Source: Caulochytrium protostelioides
Lineage: Eukaryota > Chytridiomycota > Caulochytriomycetes > Caulochytriales > Caulochytriaceae
Length of the DNA: 64,000 nt
Reading direction: 5' to 3'
Assembly (NCBI GenBank): GCA_003615045.1
Contig: ML014116.1
Coordinates: 124,001-188,000 of the forward strand
How positions within the stretch are numbered: the first letter of the stretch is position 1; each line of letters opens with the position of its first letter. The notes beneath the pieces are model-generated. The model was not told where the DNA came from and searched no databases. It saw only the letters and a list, made by a program, of their open reading frames with translations. Positions 1-11,435 of this stretch are shown here, piece after piece. Made by a program: the position numbers and the translations under genes.

Positions 1-1
1 C

Positions 2-3000
2 GGCGCGGTGTCCCTGCGGCCGGCGGCGCCGTGGGACCTTCTCCCGCGGACGAACTCGGAGCCCGACGGCCTCGCCCTGGCGTTCGCGGCGGCGGCCGTC
101 CCCGTGCCGCGTGCCGCGTCGGCGCTCTCCGCCGCCGCATCAGCACCCGGGTCCGCCGGCTATCTCTACCGCGGCCTGCCGTCGCCGGCGCCGGCCGCCA
201 GCGCGAGCGCCACGGCGCTGCAGTCGGCCGAGGGCGTGCGGCAGCGGCGGCGCTCGAGTCTGGCGCGGCTCGCGGGCGCGCCGGCCACCGTGCCCGACGA
301 TGCGCTGCCGCAGCTCGCCGCCAAGATGGCCCGGATGGCCGATGTCGTGGCAGACCTCGCCGACCAGAACGATCTGCTGCGCGCGCGCGTGCACCACCTC
401 GAGGCGACGGCGCCCACCGAGCCCTCGACGCCGCTGCGCTGCGTGCCGGCGGCCGCGGCGCCCGTCGGCGGGCTGGCCGCGACCCGCCGGCGCACGGATG
501 CCGGTGCCGATGGCGGCACCGCATCTATCGAGTTGTTGTCGGACGCGCGCCTGCGCCACATGCAGCAGCAGCTCGACGCGCTGGCCGCGGATAACCAGGC
601 GCTCCGCGAAACTGTGGCGTCGGCGCTCGGCCGCGCGCCCGTCGCTGCCGATGCCGCGGCCGACGCGGTCGCGCCGCCCAAAGCCCAGGAGGCGTCGCTG
701 CCGTCGTCGCCGACGAGCCCCGGCCACCGGCTGCCTGCGGCGCCCGCGACCGGTCTGGCCGTCGCCGATCTCCGGCTCACGGTGGCGCGGCTGACGGAGC
801 GCCTGGAGCAGGCCGCGCATCACCAGGAAACGATGGGACGGCAGCACCAGGACCTCGTGGCGCGCGTCAGCGTTGTCGAAAGCGTCCGGCGCGAGGCGCC
901 CGAGGTCGACGGATCGACGGCGGCGGCCAGCGGCCGTCGGAGCGTGGCAGCCGCGAATGCCGCGGCGGCGGAGGCGACGCTGGCGGCGCTGGCGGCCGAC
1001 GTGGCGGCGCTCAAGATTAGCGACAGCGCGCTGCAAGCGAAGCAGGCCATGATCATCAAGACGTTCGCGACGCACGACGACGCGCAGGCGCTGCAGGCCG
1101 AGATGACGACGCTGCACTCGCTGCTGGAGGATCTGCAGGCGTCGGTGCATGCGCGGCACCGCGCGACCGACCCGACGCTCGTCGTGGCCGATCTCCAGAG
1201 CCTCGTAGCCGCGCTGAATGAGCGCGTCCACGACGCGGAGGCGCAGCTCGCTCACGTCGCGGCCACAGCGTCCCTCGCCGGGGTGCCCGCAGATGGGGCG
1301 CTCCTGGAGCACGTGCACGAGCTCGAGTCGGCCCAGCTGAGGACTGCGTCGCGACTCGCGGATGTCGAGTCTGTGCTCAAGGGCCTGCGGAGTCTGGACC
1401 AAACGGTCGCGAACGATGTGGCTGCGCGGTTCACCGCCGTGCAGCTCGATACGGCGGGGCTGGCGGCGCGCGTCGCCGCCGTCGAGGCCGACGCGGACGG
1501 CGCCGTCGCCGCCGTCGCGGATCGCTGCGCCGACCTCGAGGCCCGCGCCGCTGCCATCGAAGCCGCCTCGGCCGCCACCACCAGGGGCCAGACCATGGGC
1601 GTTGCTTCGGACAGCGCCACGGTCGACGCCCAGGAACGCGCGGACAGCGAGACCCAGCAAGCTCTGGTCGCACTCCAAGCGGGCCTGGCGCATTTGCAGG
1701 CACATGTCGCAGCGCAGCAAGCGGAGGCACAGGCGTCAGCCGCCGCCGCCGCCAACTCGACGGACGCGTCGGTGGCGCGCGTGCGCGACGCCCTTGCCGC
1801 GGCGCAGCAAGATGCGGCGGCCACGCTGGCGACGGTGCAGAACCGGCTCGACCGGCTCGAGCAGGCCCTGGCGGGCCGGCGGTCGGTCGCGGCGTCGTCC
1901 GACGAGATCGCCGACGCCGCGCGGACGGCCGTGGGCGCCGTGCTGGTGACGACGGTCGAGACGACCGTCCAGGCTGCTTTGGCTGCCGCACGTCCCGCCG
2001 CGACCACGACAGCCATCGACCACACTGCCGTCCTTGCGGCCGTGGATTCGGCGGTCGAGACGGCGGTTGATGTTGCCGTGGCCGCCGCGGTTGAGACGGC
2101 GGTCGAGACAGCGGTCACGACGGCGGTTGAGACGGCCGTAAAGACCGCTGTCCAAACCGCCGCGGCGTCGCTAGAGACGCAGTCGACGCTGCATGCGCAT
2201 GTGTGGGAAGCGCAGCTGAGCGCTGTCCAGACGGCGTGTGCCGCTTTCATCACGCGCGAGGACCATGCGGCGGCACTGCGTGACCCCCTGCAGCAACTGC
2301 AGCAGCTCCAAATGGCGCAGCAGCAGCTGCATGAGGCGCAGCAGCTTCAGCAGGATGCCCAGGACCTGCAGGACCAGCAGTGGGCGACCGTCGAGACGCG
2401 ACTGGACCGGCTGGCGCAGGACCAGATCACGTGGGGGGCACAGTTGGCCACGTGGCGTGATCAGGCGGGCACGTGGGTCGCCCGCGCCGAGCACGAGACG
2501 GCGGTCGCGACAGCCGACCAGCGTCAGGCGGCGCACGCTGCCGCTATCGCCCAGCAGCTCGCGGACGCCCACGGCCGTCTCGCTGCCGTCGAGGACGGCG
2601 TCGCTGCGGCCCAGACGACGGCGGCGGAGTCGACCGCGGCCATGGCGGCCGCCCAAGAGACGGCTCTGGCGGCTCATACGATGGCCGTTGCCGCCGAGGC
2701 GTCGGCCACAGCAGCGGAGGCGTCAGCCGCCGCGAATCAGGCGGGACTTGCAACCCTTCAGGAGACCATTACAGCGACTGGGGAGACCGCCCGCGCCGCT
2801 CAAGAGACGGCCGCGGCCGCTTTGAAGACGGCTACGGCCGCTCAGGAGACAGCCATGGCCGCCGAAGAGACCGCTGTGGCCGCTGAGGAGACCGCCGCAG
2901 ACGCTGCGGAGACTGCGGCTGCCAGCGACAAGGCGGCCACTACCGCTCAGGAGACGGCCGCGGCCGCCGAGAAGTCGGCCGCTGCTGCCGAGAAGGCCGC

Positions 3001-5522
3001 CGTCGTCGCTCAGGAGACGGCCGCCGCGGCTGAGGAGACGGCCGCGACCGCTCTCGGTACGGCCTCGGCAGCCCAGGAGACGGCGGCAGCCGCTCACGAG
3101 ACGGCCATGGCGGCCCAGAACGCCGCACAGCGGTTCGATGCGCTCGAGTCGCTGCAGCGGCGCGTCGCAGATCTGGCGACATGCTGCGCCACGCTGGAGG
3201 CGGCGCGCTCGGCGCCGGCCGGCGGACCGCGGGAGGCTGCCGGCACGGGCGCCGCCGCGGGCGTCGACGCTGCGTGGGAGACTCCCCTGGCGCGGCTGCA
3301 GGTGCGTGTCGACGCGCTCGACGACACGCACGTCGCGCGGCAGCGCGCGCTCGAGGACCGGTGGCAGGAGCAGCTGGCGCGCGAGCTGTTCCGGACGCAA
3401 CAAGCGGTCGACGATCGCGTCGCCGAGCTCCAGGCCGCCCACGGGCAGCTGGCTGGCGCCGTCGACGCGCTTCGGGAGACGGCATCGGCAGCGGCGCAGA
3501 CGACCGTGGCGCAGACGGCGGCGCGCAAGGCGCTGCAATCGCACGTGGACCAGCTGCAGACCCACGTGGACCAGCTGCAGGCTGAGGTCCAGCCGATCGT
3601 GGCGGCACAAACCGCCAAGGAACCCGTGATCACGCGGCTCGTTATAGCGATGGCTGACACACAGCAACAGCTGCAGGCGCTGCTGCGCCGCGTAGCTGGC
3701 CTGGACGCTTGCGGCGCGACCGCCGTGGCGGCAGCGGTGACGGACTCGGCGTTGTCATCGAAAGCCGATCTGGCGACCGCATCGACGACCGCGTCTGATC
3801 GGGCAGCGTCCGCAGGGACTGCCGAAGCCGCCGCCGAGGCCGCCGTTGAGGCCGCCGCCGAGGCCGCCGCCGAGGCCGCCACCGAGGCCGCTGAGCGGGC
3901 GCTCCCGGCGCGGGTATCGGTGCCGGCCTCCGAGCAGGCCGACCCGTCGCGCGGCGACGCGGCGATGGCCGCGCTGCAGGCGCAGCTCCATATGCTCGAA
4001 GCGCAGATGGCGCTGCTGGGCCGCCAGGTGCACGCCGCCACATCGCGGACAGCCACTCCCGCTCCGACGACGGCGCGCCCGTCCATCGGCACCGACGCCG
4101 GTGACGCCGCTGCTGCGGATGCCGCCGCCGCCGCCGCGGACGCCGATGTCCGTGCCAGCCCGACATCGCTGCGCTCGATCGTCGCCCATGTGCAGACCGA
4201 TGTGGCTGCTTTGCAATCTCACGTGCCGCAGCAGCAGCACCTGCAGCAGCAGCAGCAGCAGCAGCAGCATGAAGAACGAGCGCTCCCCCGATCTCCTGCG
4301 CCGGACGCGGCATCAACGGGCGTCTCGCGGCTGCAGTCGTTCGGGTCGCTGCAGGCCGCGCCCACGCCCACCGCTCCTGCTGCCGCTCCTGCCATGGCAG
4401 CGGCATCGACGCGGCCAGCCGGCGCCGTCGTCGTGTGTCCGTGCGCCACTCAGCTCGAGCGTGTGAAGCGCCATGTCGCGCTGTTAATGCAGCAGCAGCA
4501 GCAGCAGCAGCAGTCCCAACAGCAGCAGCAGGCCCAGCAGCAGCAGCAAGCCGCCAGCGAGCGCGATGCGCTCGCCACCGAAGCCAGCGACGCGTCGGTG
4601 AAGCTGCAGCAGGAGCTGCAGCGCCACATGAAACGCTTGCAAGACCGCGCCGACCGGCTCATCCGGCAGGAAGGCGATGCGAGCGCGGCCATGGACGCGC
4701 TGCACGCCGACATGGCCGCGCTGCGGGACGAGGTCCGGCGTCAGCTGGCCTGGGGCCCCCACGTGCCTCCGGCATGGGCTGCGCTGCCCCAGGCCCCGCC
4801 GCACGACCCCGCCCGAACCACGGGTGAGCCAGCGGGCCGTCACCATGTATCGGTCACGGCCATCACCTCCGCCTCCGCCTCCGCATCGGCACCGGCATCC
4901 GCATGGGCGACGGCCGCGGTCGTCCGTGACCTGCAGCAGCAAGTCGACCGGCTCGCGGCCTTGATCCAAGCCGCCGATCTGCCCGACGTGCCGCGACGGA
5001 TGCGCGAATGCGAAGCAGCGGTCGTGCATCTCGCGACCGCCCGGACCGACGCGCCCGCGGCGTCCGCGCCGCCGCCCCCGACGACGGCGCTGTCGACGAC
5101 GGCGCTGACGACAACCACCGAGGCAGCGGCCGAGACGTACGCCGCACGCGTGGACCGGCTCGAACGCCGCACCGCGCGGGTGCAGCGCCAGCTGCGCGAC
5201 AAGGTCGACATGGACGTGCTGGAGCAGGTGTTGGCGCTGGTGGCGACGCGGGACGACGTGGCGGCCGTGCGCGCGGCAGCGGCGGCGGCGGCGCTGGCGG
5301 CGCCGTCGACACCCACCGCGATGCCCGTTGCCGCTACGACGCGGACGCCGGCCGGCGACCTCGATGCGATGCGGACGGCCGTCCAGCGCACGGCCGAACA
5401 GCTGCACCGCAAGACGCGGGACACGCTGCAGCTCGAGATGGAGTTGCAGGTGAAGCAGCGGATGGCGGCGATGCAAGTCGAGATGATGGAGGCCCTGTGG
5501 ACGCGAGTCGTGCCGCATCTCT

Positions 5523-5556
<34 letters not shown>

Positions 5557-6775
5557 ATCAGCGTCGGCCGCCGGAGCCAGTCCCACCGCCTCGTTGACGG
5601 CAGGGATGCTGCGCGACCTCGAAACGTCCGTCCGCGACGTGATTACGGCGCAGGTCAAGCTGGGCATCGAGGAGCGCGCGGCTGAGCTGGCGGACGAGAT
5701 GGCCGCGCTGCGCGCATCGCTCGTCCGTACCATCCCTGCGCTGGTCGAAGAACACGTGCATCGCACGTTCGAAGAAGCCTTGCCGCCGCTCAAGACCGCC
5801 ATGGGCCAGGACCTCCTTGTGGCGCAGTCACAACAGCAGCAGCAGCAGTTCGCCACGTGGAAGCAGCAGTGGCTCCAGGAAGCGACGCAGCTCCTGCAGC
5901 AGCAGCAGCAGCAGCAGCAGCGGCAGCAACCAGAAAAAAGTCTGGGCCGCCGCCGCGGTCGCTCGTCGAGCCGTAGCCGCCACCGGTACGAGGAAGCCAC
6001 GGGCCCCCCTCTGAGTGACGATGACGAGGACGACGAGGGGGATGACCGCGGCCACGGCCGGCTTGGCCTGTCGCGGCGGCGACCCTCGGGCCTCCGTCGG
6101 AGTCGCAGCGAGAGCCGCGCGCGGCGGGGTTCGGCCGCGGGGACCGCCCCGGGCACGGACGCCGGTCTCCGCGACGGGCGCCACGCGGAAAACGACGATG
6201 CGCTCGCGGTCGTGGCGCGCGAAGCGATGCTGGAGCGGCTGTCGCGGAAAGTCGCGCGCGCGGTGGACGAGAAGCTGTTTGCGCTGGCGTCGGAGCTGAG
6301 CGCGTGCAAGCAGATGACGCGGCAGATGGCGGCGGGCCCAGCGGCGCGGTCGGGCCAGTGGCTGTGGCGCGGCGCGCTGCGGCGCTCGGATGCCGCCATC
6401 CCGTGGAACGTGGAGACGGCGAACACGGACCCCGAGAACTTCCGCTGGACGGCCGACACGCACGCGATCCGTGTTGTCGAGGCGGGCCTCTACGAGATCC
6501 GCTTCGCCTTCTTCACCAAGACGCGGCCTTCGATCCAGCTGTTCGTCAATGGCGAGGCCGTCATGTCCGCGATCAACTCCGCTTCATACGTGGTCCACCA
6601 CTCCTCGGGCTACGTCGTCTCGGGCGACGGCCACCTCGAGCCCGGCACGCCCACGGGCCTCAGTCTCATCGACTTCCTCGCCCTTCCGGCCAAGTCGACG
6701 CTGTCGCTCCACTACCAGGGCAAGAGCCCCAAGCAAAGCAGCGTCCACGGCTTTTTGGCTCTCCGCAAGCTGTGA
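2..6775 (+). CDS. Giant Ala/Gln-rich coiled-coil protein with C-terminal C1q-like domain (5' partial)
   Basis: The frame is open from the first bases of the window. The first possible initiator, at base 8, is GTG, so the true start very likely lies upstream. About 2255 residues are visible. Most of the chain is predicted coiled coil: long Ala/Glu/Gln stretches, a block at bases 2640-3130 built on a seven-residue pattern like AAAQETA, an AVETAV block near 2040-2160, and CAG-encoded polyglutamine runs near 4240, 4490, 5835 and 5895. A basic and acidic low-complexity linker (about 5935-6180) follows. The last roughly 130 residues form a compact region with GLYEIRF, LFVNGE and a final GFLALRKL, which resembles a C1q/TNF-type jelly roll. 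The domain call is by pattern only. A structural role in a trimeric or centrosomal/flagellar scaffold is conceivable but unproven. It converges on the next gene with about 150 bp between the stops. Confidence 0.7.
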
Positions 6776-6927
6776 CGCGTCACTTCCTCCCCTCTCACCC
6801 CATCGCCGCTGCTTTAGTGATCGCTGTTAGGAAGTCATTTTACTGTCATCCAAAGAGGTCTTATCGGGCAACGGGATTGGATCATCCAGCGCCAGGTTAT
6901 GCTGACATGAAGCACCCAACGGTCGTC

Positions 6928-8805
6928 TCAGGGAGAGCGAGGCGACGAAGCGGTGGTCGCGATGGTGGTCGCCGGCGGCGGCGGGCCGCGGGCAGCATCG
7001 CCCGCATCGGCGGCGGGCCCCGCATCTCGCAGATAGGAGGGCAGGGTGACTTGAGCGAGGCGGGCGGCATCTCGGGCCGCGGCATCGGCGGCGTCCCGCG
7101 CCGAGGCAGGTACTGCGGCGCCGGCGCGACGGAGCGCCCCCGCGTAAGCAAAGAGCCACGCGCGGTGGTCCCACAAGGCGGGCACCAGCGGATGCCACGT
7201 CGCGAACGCGTCAGCGAGCTCGAGGAGCGCGGCCACGGCGGCCTGCGTCTCCGGCGCGTCGGCGCCGTGCCGCGCCGCGGCGGCGGCCGCCGCGACGCCG
7301 CGCGACTCGGCCACCTTGGCCATCAGGAGCGCGTCGGGGGTCACGTTCATGCGCCGCAGGCAGGCCCAATACGATTCAACGAGGGCGGCCGCCGATGCCG
7401 CCGATGCCGCCGATGCCGCCGACGCCGCCGACGGCGTGGCCGGAGCCGTCGCCGTCGCGGCCCGCGCGGCCGGTCGGATCAGCAGCATGAACAGCCCGTT
7501 CAGCAGCTTGTTGGCCGACGTGCCCTGCTGGGCCCAGACGGTGTCGGGGTCGAGCAGGCCGCCCGGCGACGCGAGGGTGCGGTAGACCTCGGCGGTGGCG
7601 GTCGCGGCCGCGGTGGTCGCGGCAGCGGTCGCGGCGGCGCCGTCGGCGGCGCCGTCGGCGGCGGCCGCGGCTGCAAGGCCCAGGGCGCGCAGGTAGGCCG
7701 TCTCGACGAGAGCGACGTCGGTCCAGAAGGGGGCGCCCTGCCGCACCAGCGTGCCCTGCTGGCGCGCGTGGGCCTCGAGTTCGGCGAAGGGCACGCGGAG
7801 CCGGCACGCGGTCGCGTGGAGCGCGCGCAGCGCGGCGATGTCGCCGGTGTGCGCCGTGAAGGTGTACAGCGCCGTGACGGCACGCAGCGGCCACGGCGGC
7901 GCCAGCTGCGGCTGCAGCACGGCCGCGATCTGCCGGCCGCGCGTGAGCCAGAGGAGCCGCGCGTCCTGGAAAGCGCGTGAATCGGCGAGCACGGCGCCCG
8001 CCTTACTCGTGGACGCTGCCGCCGACGCTGCCGTGGCGCTGGCCGTGGCTGGGACGGAACCTCCCGCCGCTGCCGCCGCTGCTGCCGCCGTCGCCGCCTT
8101 AGCGACCGCCGCGAGACGGTGATTGATGCCCTGGAGGAGCGCGATGGCGCTGTCGAGATGCACAGCCATGTCCGGGGCAGCCGTCAGGCGCTCAGCGAGG
8201 GCCCATGCCGCGGGCAGATCGTCGACGTGAAGATAGTACTGGAGCATCTCGTTGATGAGCGTGCCGCTGGGCGCGTGCTGCTCCTGCATGGCACGCCACG
8301 TGGCGGTGATGGCGTCGCGGAACCGGAGCGGCTCGCTGCGCAGCAGATGGATCTGCTTGTGGAACTCGAGATACGTCAGCCGGTTCAGCAAGCCCAGGCG
8401 CGCCAGCGCATCGAAGGTCAGCTCCGCCTGCCGGACCTGCCCGCGTCGCTGGCAGTTGCGCAGGTGCGCGATCTTCGAGTAGCCCGGAATCTTGGCAAAG
8501 CTCGGCGGCAGCTCCGGCGGATCGCTGTACACTGGCCGCGACGCCCGCTTCGACCGCCGCGGGGGCGCCGTCATGGATGGCGACGATGGCGCCGCCGCGG
8601 CCGCGGCAGCAGCATCAGCCGCCGCGGCAGCAGCTGCAGCCGCCGCCGCTGCAGCCGCCGCGGCGGCGGGCGTTGCAGCAGAGGTGATGGACGTGACGAG
8701 ACCACGCGAGCGCAGGGCCATCACAACAGTCGAGACAGAACACGGCGCTCCCGCGCCGGCCGCCAGCATCGCCGCAAGCGGCCATCGCGCAGCCATCCTG
8801 CGCAT
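6928..8805 (-). CDS. Pentatricopeptide-like helical-repeat protein, probably mitochondrial
   Basis: The 625-residue frame is read from the ATG at 8805. The open frame extends ten codons further, to a TTG that is unlikely to be used. The N-terminus (MRRMAARWPLAAML) is basic, hydrophobic and free of acidic residues, as in mitochondrial presequences, and is followed by alanine runs. From about residue 100 the chain is made of helix-hairpin segments such as AHLRNCQRRGQVRQAELTFD, a pattern reminiscent of pentatricopeptide repeats, which usually bind organellar RNA. Long Ala/Thr insertions (around 7600-7680 and 8000-8100) interrupt the repeats. I cannot assign an orthologue. The family call is moderate and rests on the helical-repeat look and the presequence. 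It ends convergently with the upstream coiled-coil gene. Confidence 0.5.
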   Translation of the reverse strand: MRRMAARWPLAAMLAAGAGAPCSVSTVVMALRSRGLVTSITSAATPAAAAAAAAAAAAAAAAADAAAAAAAAPSSPSMTAPPRRSKRASRPVYSDPPELPPSFAKIPGYSKIAHLRNCQRRGQVRQAELTFDALARLGLLNRLTYLEFHKQIHLLRSEPLRFRDAITATWRAMQEQHAPSGTLINEMLQYYLHVDDLPAAWALAERLTAAPDMAVHLDSAIALLQGINHRLAAVAKAATAAAAAAAAGGSVPATASATAASAAASTSKAGAVLADSRAFQDARLLWLTRGRQIAAVLQPQLAPPWPLRAVTALYTFTAHTGDIAALRALHATACRLRVPFAELEAHARQQGTLVRQGAPFWTDVALVETAYLRALGLAAAAAADGAADGAAATAAATTAAATATAEVYRTLASPGGLLDPDTVWAQQGTSANKLLNGLFMLLIRPAARAATATAPATPSAASAASAASAASAAALVESYWACLRRMNVTPDALLMAKVAESRGVAAAAAAARHGADAPETQAAVAALLELADAFATWHPLVPALWDHRAWLFAYAGALRRAGAAVPASARDAADAAARDAARLAQVTLPSYLRDAGPAADAGDAARGPPPPATTIATTASSPRSP

Positions 8806-9432
8806 CCGGTGCACGACGCGCGAATCAGAAAACAAAAGGAGTACCAGAAAGCCAGGGGGTCAATGGGATGCGATGGAAAAAGACTGGTGTGGTTGAGTAA
8901 TACGGATGGTGATGCGATTGCTTTGTCAGGGACATGACACCGCGCGGATAGCACGACGACAAAGTCCAGGCGTTTGAATTCAGTGGCGGGTGCCTCGGAT
9001 CACGTTTCAAGCGGGGCCGTCGGCCCCCTGAGCCTCGCACCGGTGGAAGCGCGGAAACTCTGACCGAAACTCCGACCGAAACTCCGACCCAACGGCGCGC
9101 CGGGGGGCCGGCGGACCATCGCTCTGGGAGCGGGAAGCGAGCCCATGCCAGTCCACCGCGCGAGGACCGTGTCCGGCACGTGGCAACGCGGCGATCCCTC
9201 GTTGCGGCGAGTGGGACGGCGAGCGAGACCGCCGTACGTCCGACGCGCTGCGACGGCGGCGACCCCAGGCAACCGTCGCGCGGCGCCGAGGTCCCACGCC
9301 ACACTCCCGACCGCCCCGACCCGACTGCGCCACACCCGGCGCCTCGGGAGATGCTCGCTTGCCTCCGCCTACGATCAAGCGATCCCGCGGCTCCCGCCGC
9401 CGCAGCTTCTCGCGCTGGCGCGGCGCTGGCCT
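8806..9432. other. Intergenic region with small tandem and inverted repeats
   Basis: No convincing coding frame is seen on either strand. It contains three tandem copies of a 12-bp unit GACCGAAACTCC between about 9053 and 9089 and a perfect inverted repeat GGGGCC-GTC-GGCCCC at 9014-9028. It is the promoter side of the pentatricopeptide-like gene and the 3' side of the zinc-finger gene. Confidence 0.5.
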
Positions 9433-11435
9433 TCAAACCGACTCACGCTTGATTCGCGCCGACCGTGACGGCCGTGACGACGTCGACGCCGACGCCGCGG
9501 ATGGCTCCGCCTTGACCTGCGTCGCCGTCTTGGCGCGCGAGGACGCTGCTGCGGTCGCGGCCGTAGGCTTGGCCTTCGTCCTGGTCTTTGGCTTGGTCTT
9601 TGGTTTCGCCTTTGGTTTCGCCTTTGGTTGGCGCTTCGGCTTCGGCTTGGCTTTGGCGCTGGCTTCGGGGCCCGCCTTCGCATTCGACGGCGCGTCGGCG
9701 TCGACGTCAGCCTCCGTTGTGGGCGCCGTCTCGCGCGCCGTCGGCCGGGGTTTCTTGGCCGGCGGCGGATGGCGTGGCGACGTCGAGCCCTCGTCATCCG
9801 CATCGGTCGCGGCATCTGCATCACTCGGAGAGCCGTCGCTGCCCTGGTCAACGGCCTCCTCGTCGGCGGCGGCAGCGGCGGCGGCGGCGGCGTGTCGGGG
9901 ACGACCGCGCTTCGTCGCCGTCCGCCGCGCCGCCGTCCGCCCTGACGACGGCGGCGGCGCCGCGTCGTCATCGGATGACAATGGCGGCGGTGGCTCCTTC
10001 GGCGAGGTCGATCCGTCGTCGGCCGTGCCGGCATCCGCCTCCCGCGGCGGCGGCGGCGGCGGCCCGAGCGGCGACGTCGAGCCCATGTCGTCGTCTTCCT
10101 CATGCGCCGGCGGCGCTTCGGAGGCGCGCTTCTCGCGACGGCCGCGGCCGCCGCGGCCAGCGGGGTCGGCCTTGATGGCGCGAGCGCGCGGCGACGGCGC
10201 TGACGACGGCTCGGCCGACGGCTCGGCCTTGACCGGCACGGCAGGGTCGCGGTCGCGGTCCGACGTCGGTGAGCGCGAGCGCGAGCGCCGCCGCTTGGCG
10301 GACCGGAAGGGGTGGCGCGGCATCGCGTGCGGGCGGCGACGGCGGCCCCGGCCGGCACGCGATCCGGCGGTCGACTCGGCGTCGCTGAGCGCTGGCTCGG
10401 AGCCGGACGACGCGGCCTCCGAGCTCGCGTCGTCCGCGTCCTCGTCCGCGTCCTCGTCGTCGCCGCCGCTGAACGCGGACTCGGAGTCCGACAGCGGCAG
10501 CCCGCGGCGCGCGTCCGAGTCGTCCGAGTCGGGGACGGACGAGTGCACCCGCTCGGCGGCAGCCGCCGCGGCGCGGCGCAGCGGGCGGCCATTCGGGCCG
10601 CGCACCACCGGCTCCGGCTCCGGTTCCAAGTCCGAGGCCGCGTCCGAGGCAGACGATGCCGCCGCTTCGCGCTTGACGGGCTGCCGACGACGCCGCGGTG
10701 CGCCGGCGCGCCGGCCGCGTCGGGAGGAGGACGCCGCGCCGTCGGCACCGGCGCCGCCGCCGTCGTCTGGCTCGTGCTTGGCCGGCGCGGTGGCGTCGGC
10801 GTCGGCGACCGCGTCGGTGCCGTCGGCGTCGGTGCCGTCGACGCGGCGGCGCTGGCGCCGTCCCGGGACGTTTGCGTGGTTGCCGGGGACTTTGGGATCC
10901 GGAAGCCGGCCGAGCGCGAGCGCCTTGATGACGCGCTCCTGGTCCTCCGGCGTGAGGTCGCCGAAGTCCTCGAGCGCGTCGGCGCCGCCGGCCTCGTTCA
11001 CGTGGCGCAGGATCGCGGGCGTCGTGCACTCCCAGTGCCGCCACTTGGTCATCGGCACGCCGCTTGCGGTGCTCCACGCAACGCCGAGCCGCAGCGCGCC
11101 TTTCTAGCATCGCCCATCGCCCCCGCGGGACCCCGGCGTATCCGATAGCGTGGCGACGATCATGTCGGATCAATTGGAGAAGGGGGCGGCCGCGGTGAGT
11201 CGTTGGCATCGTAGCCGAGAGCCTCGCCTTGGCATGACATCGCGTGGCATTGGCACGGGCATCGCGTCGCTCCACGCGGCAACAACCGTCGCCAGCGCCG
11301 TGGCCACCCAGAGAAAGTCGTTACCGGAATGCGCTGATTCCCATCATGGTAGTCTTCGCAGGCGCGCGGCCCGGCGCATGTTGCGCGGCCCGACAGCGAG
11401 TACTGGACCGTGTAGAGGGTGCGATTCTCGTCCAT
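9433..11435 (-). CDS. zf-PARP zinc-finger protein with acidic/basic low-complexity tail (two exons)
   Basis: The gene is joined from exon 1 (11435-11325) and exon 2 (11103-9433), giving about 593 residues. Exon 1 starts at an ATG and encodes YTVQYSLSGRATCAGPRAC. Exon 2 opens directly with KGALRLG and continues with KWRHWEC and LEDFGDLTPEDQE. Together these make a complete PARP-type zinc finger with ligands C20, C26, H60 and C63, a fold that recognises DNA nicks or ends in PARP1 and DNA ligase III. Neither exon has a complete finger alone, which supports the splice. The rest is disordered: Ser/Asp stretches, SR dipeptides, three GSTSPxxPPP motifs, and a Lys/Pro-rich KPKAKPK tail that should bind nucleic acid. 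No PARP catalytic domain is present. A nuclear DNA-repair or chromatin role is inferred. The zinc finger is the firm part. Confidence 0.78.
11104..11324 (-). other. Spliceosomal intron (221 bp, GT-AG) in the zf-PARP gene
   Basis: On the minus strand the donor is CCG|GTAACG and the acceptor is GCTAG|AAAGGC. It is phase 0 at both ends. Reading through meets a stop at 11160-11162, and upstream of exon 2 the frame hits TAG at the acceptor itself. Splicing restores an unbroken zinc finger. Confidence 0.75.

Noticed and set aside
4840-6459. 539-codon minus-strand frame within the coiled-coil gene
   Set aside because: Ser/Arg/Cys-rich shadow of the CAG and GCG codons of the sense gene.
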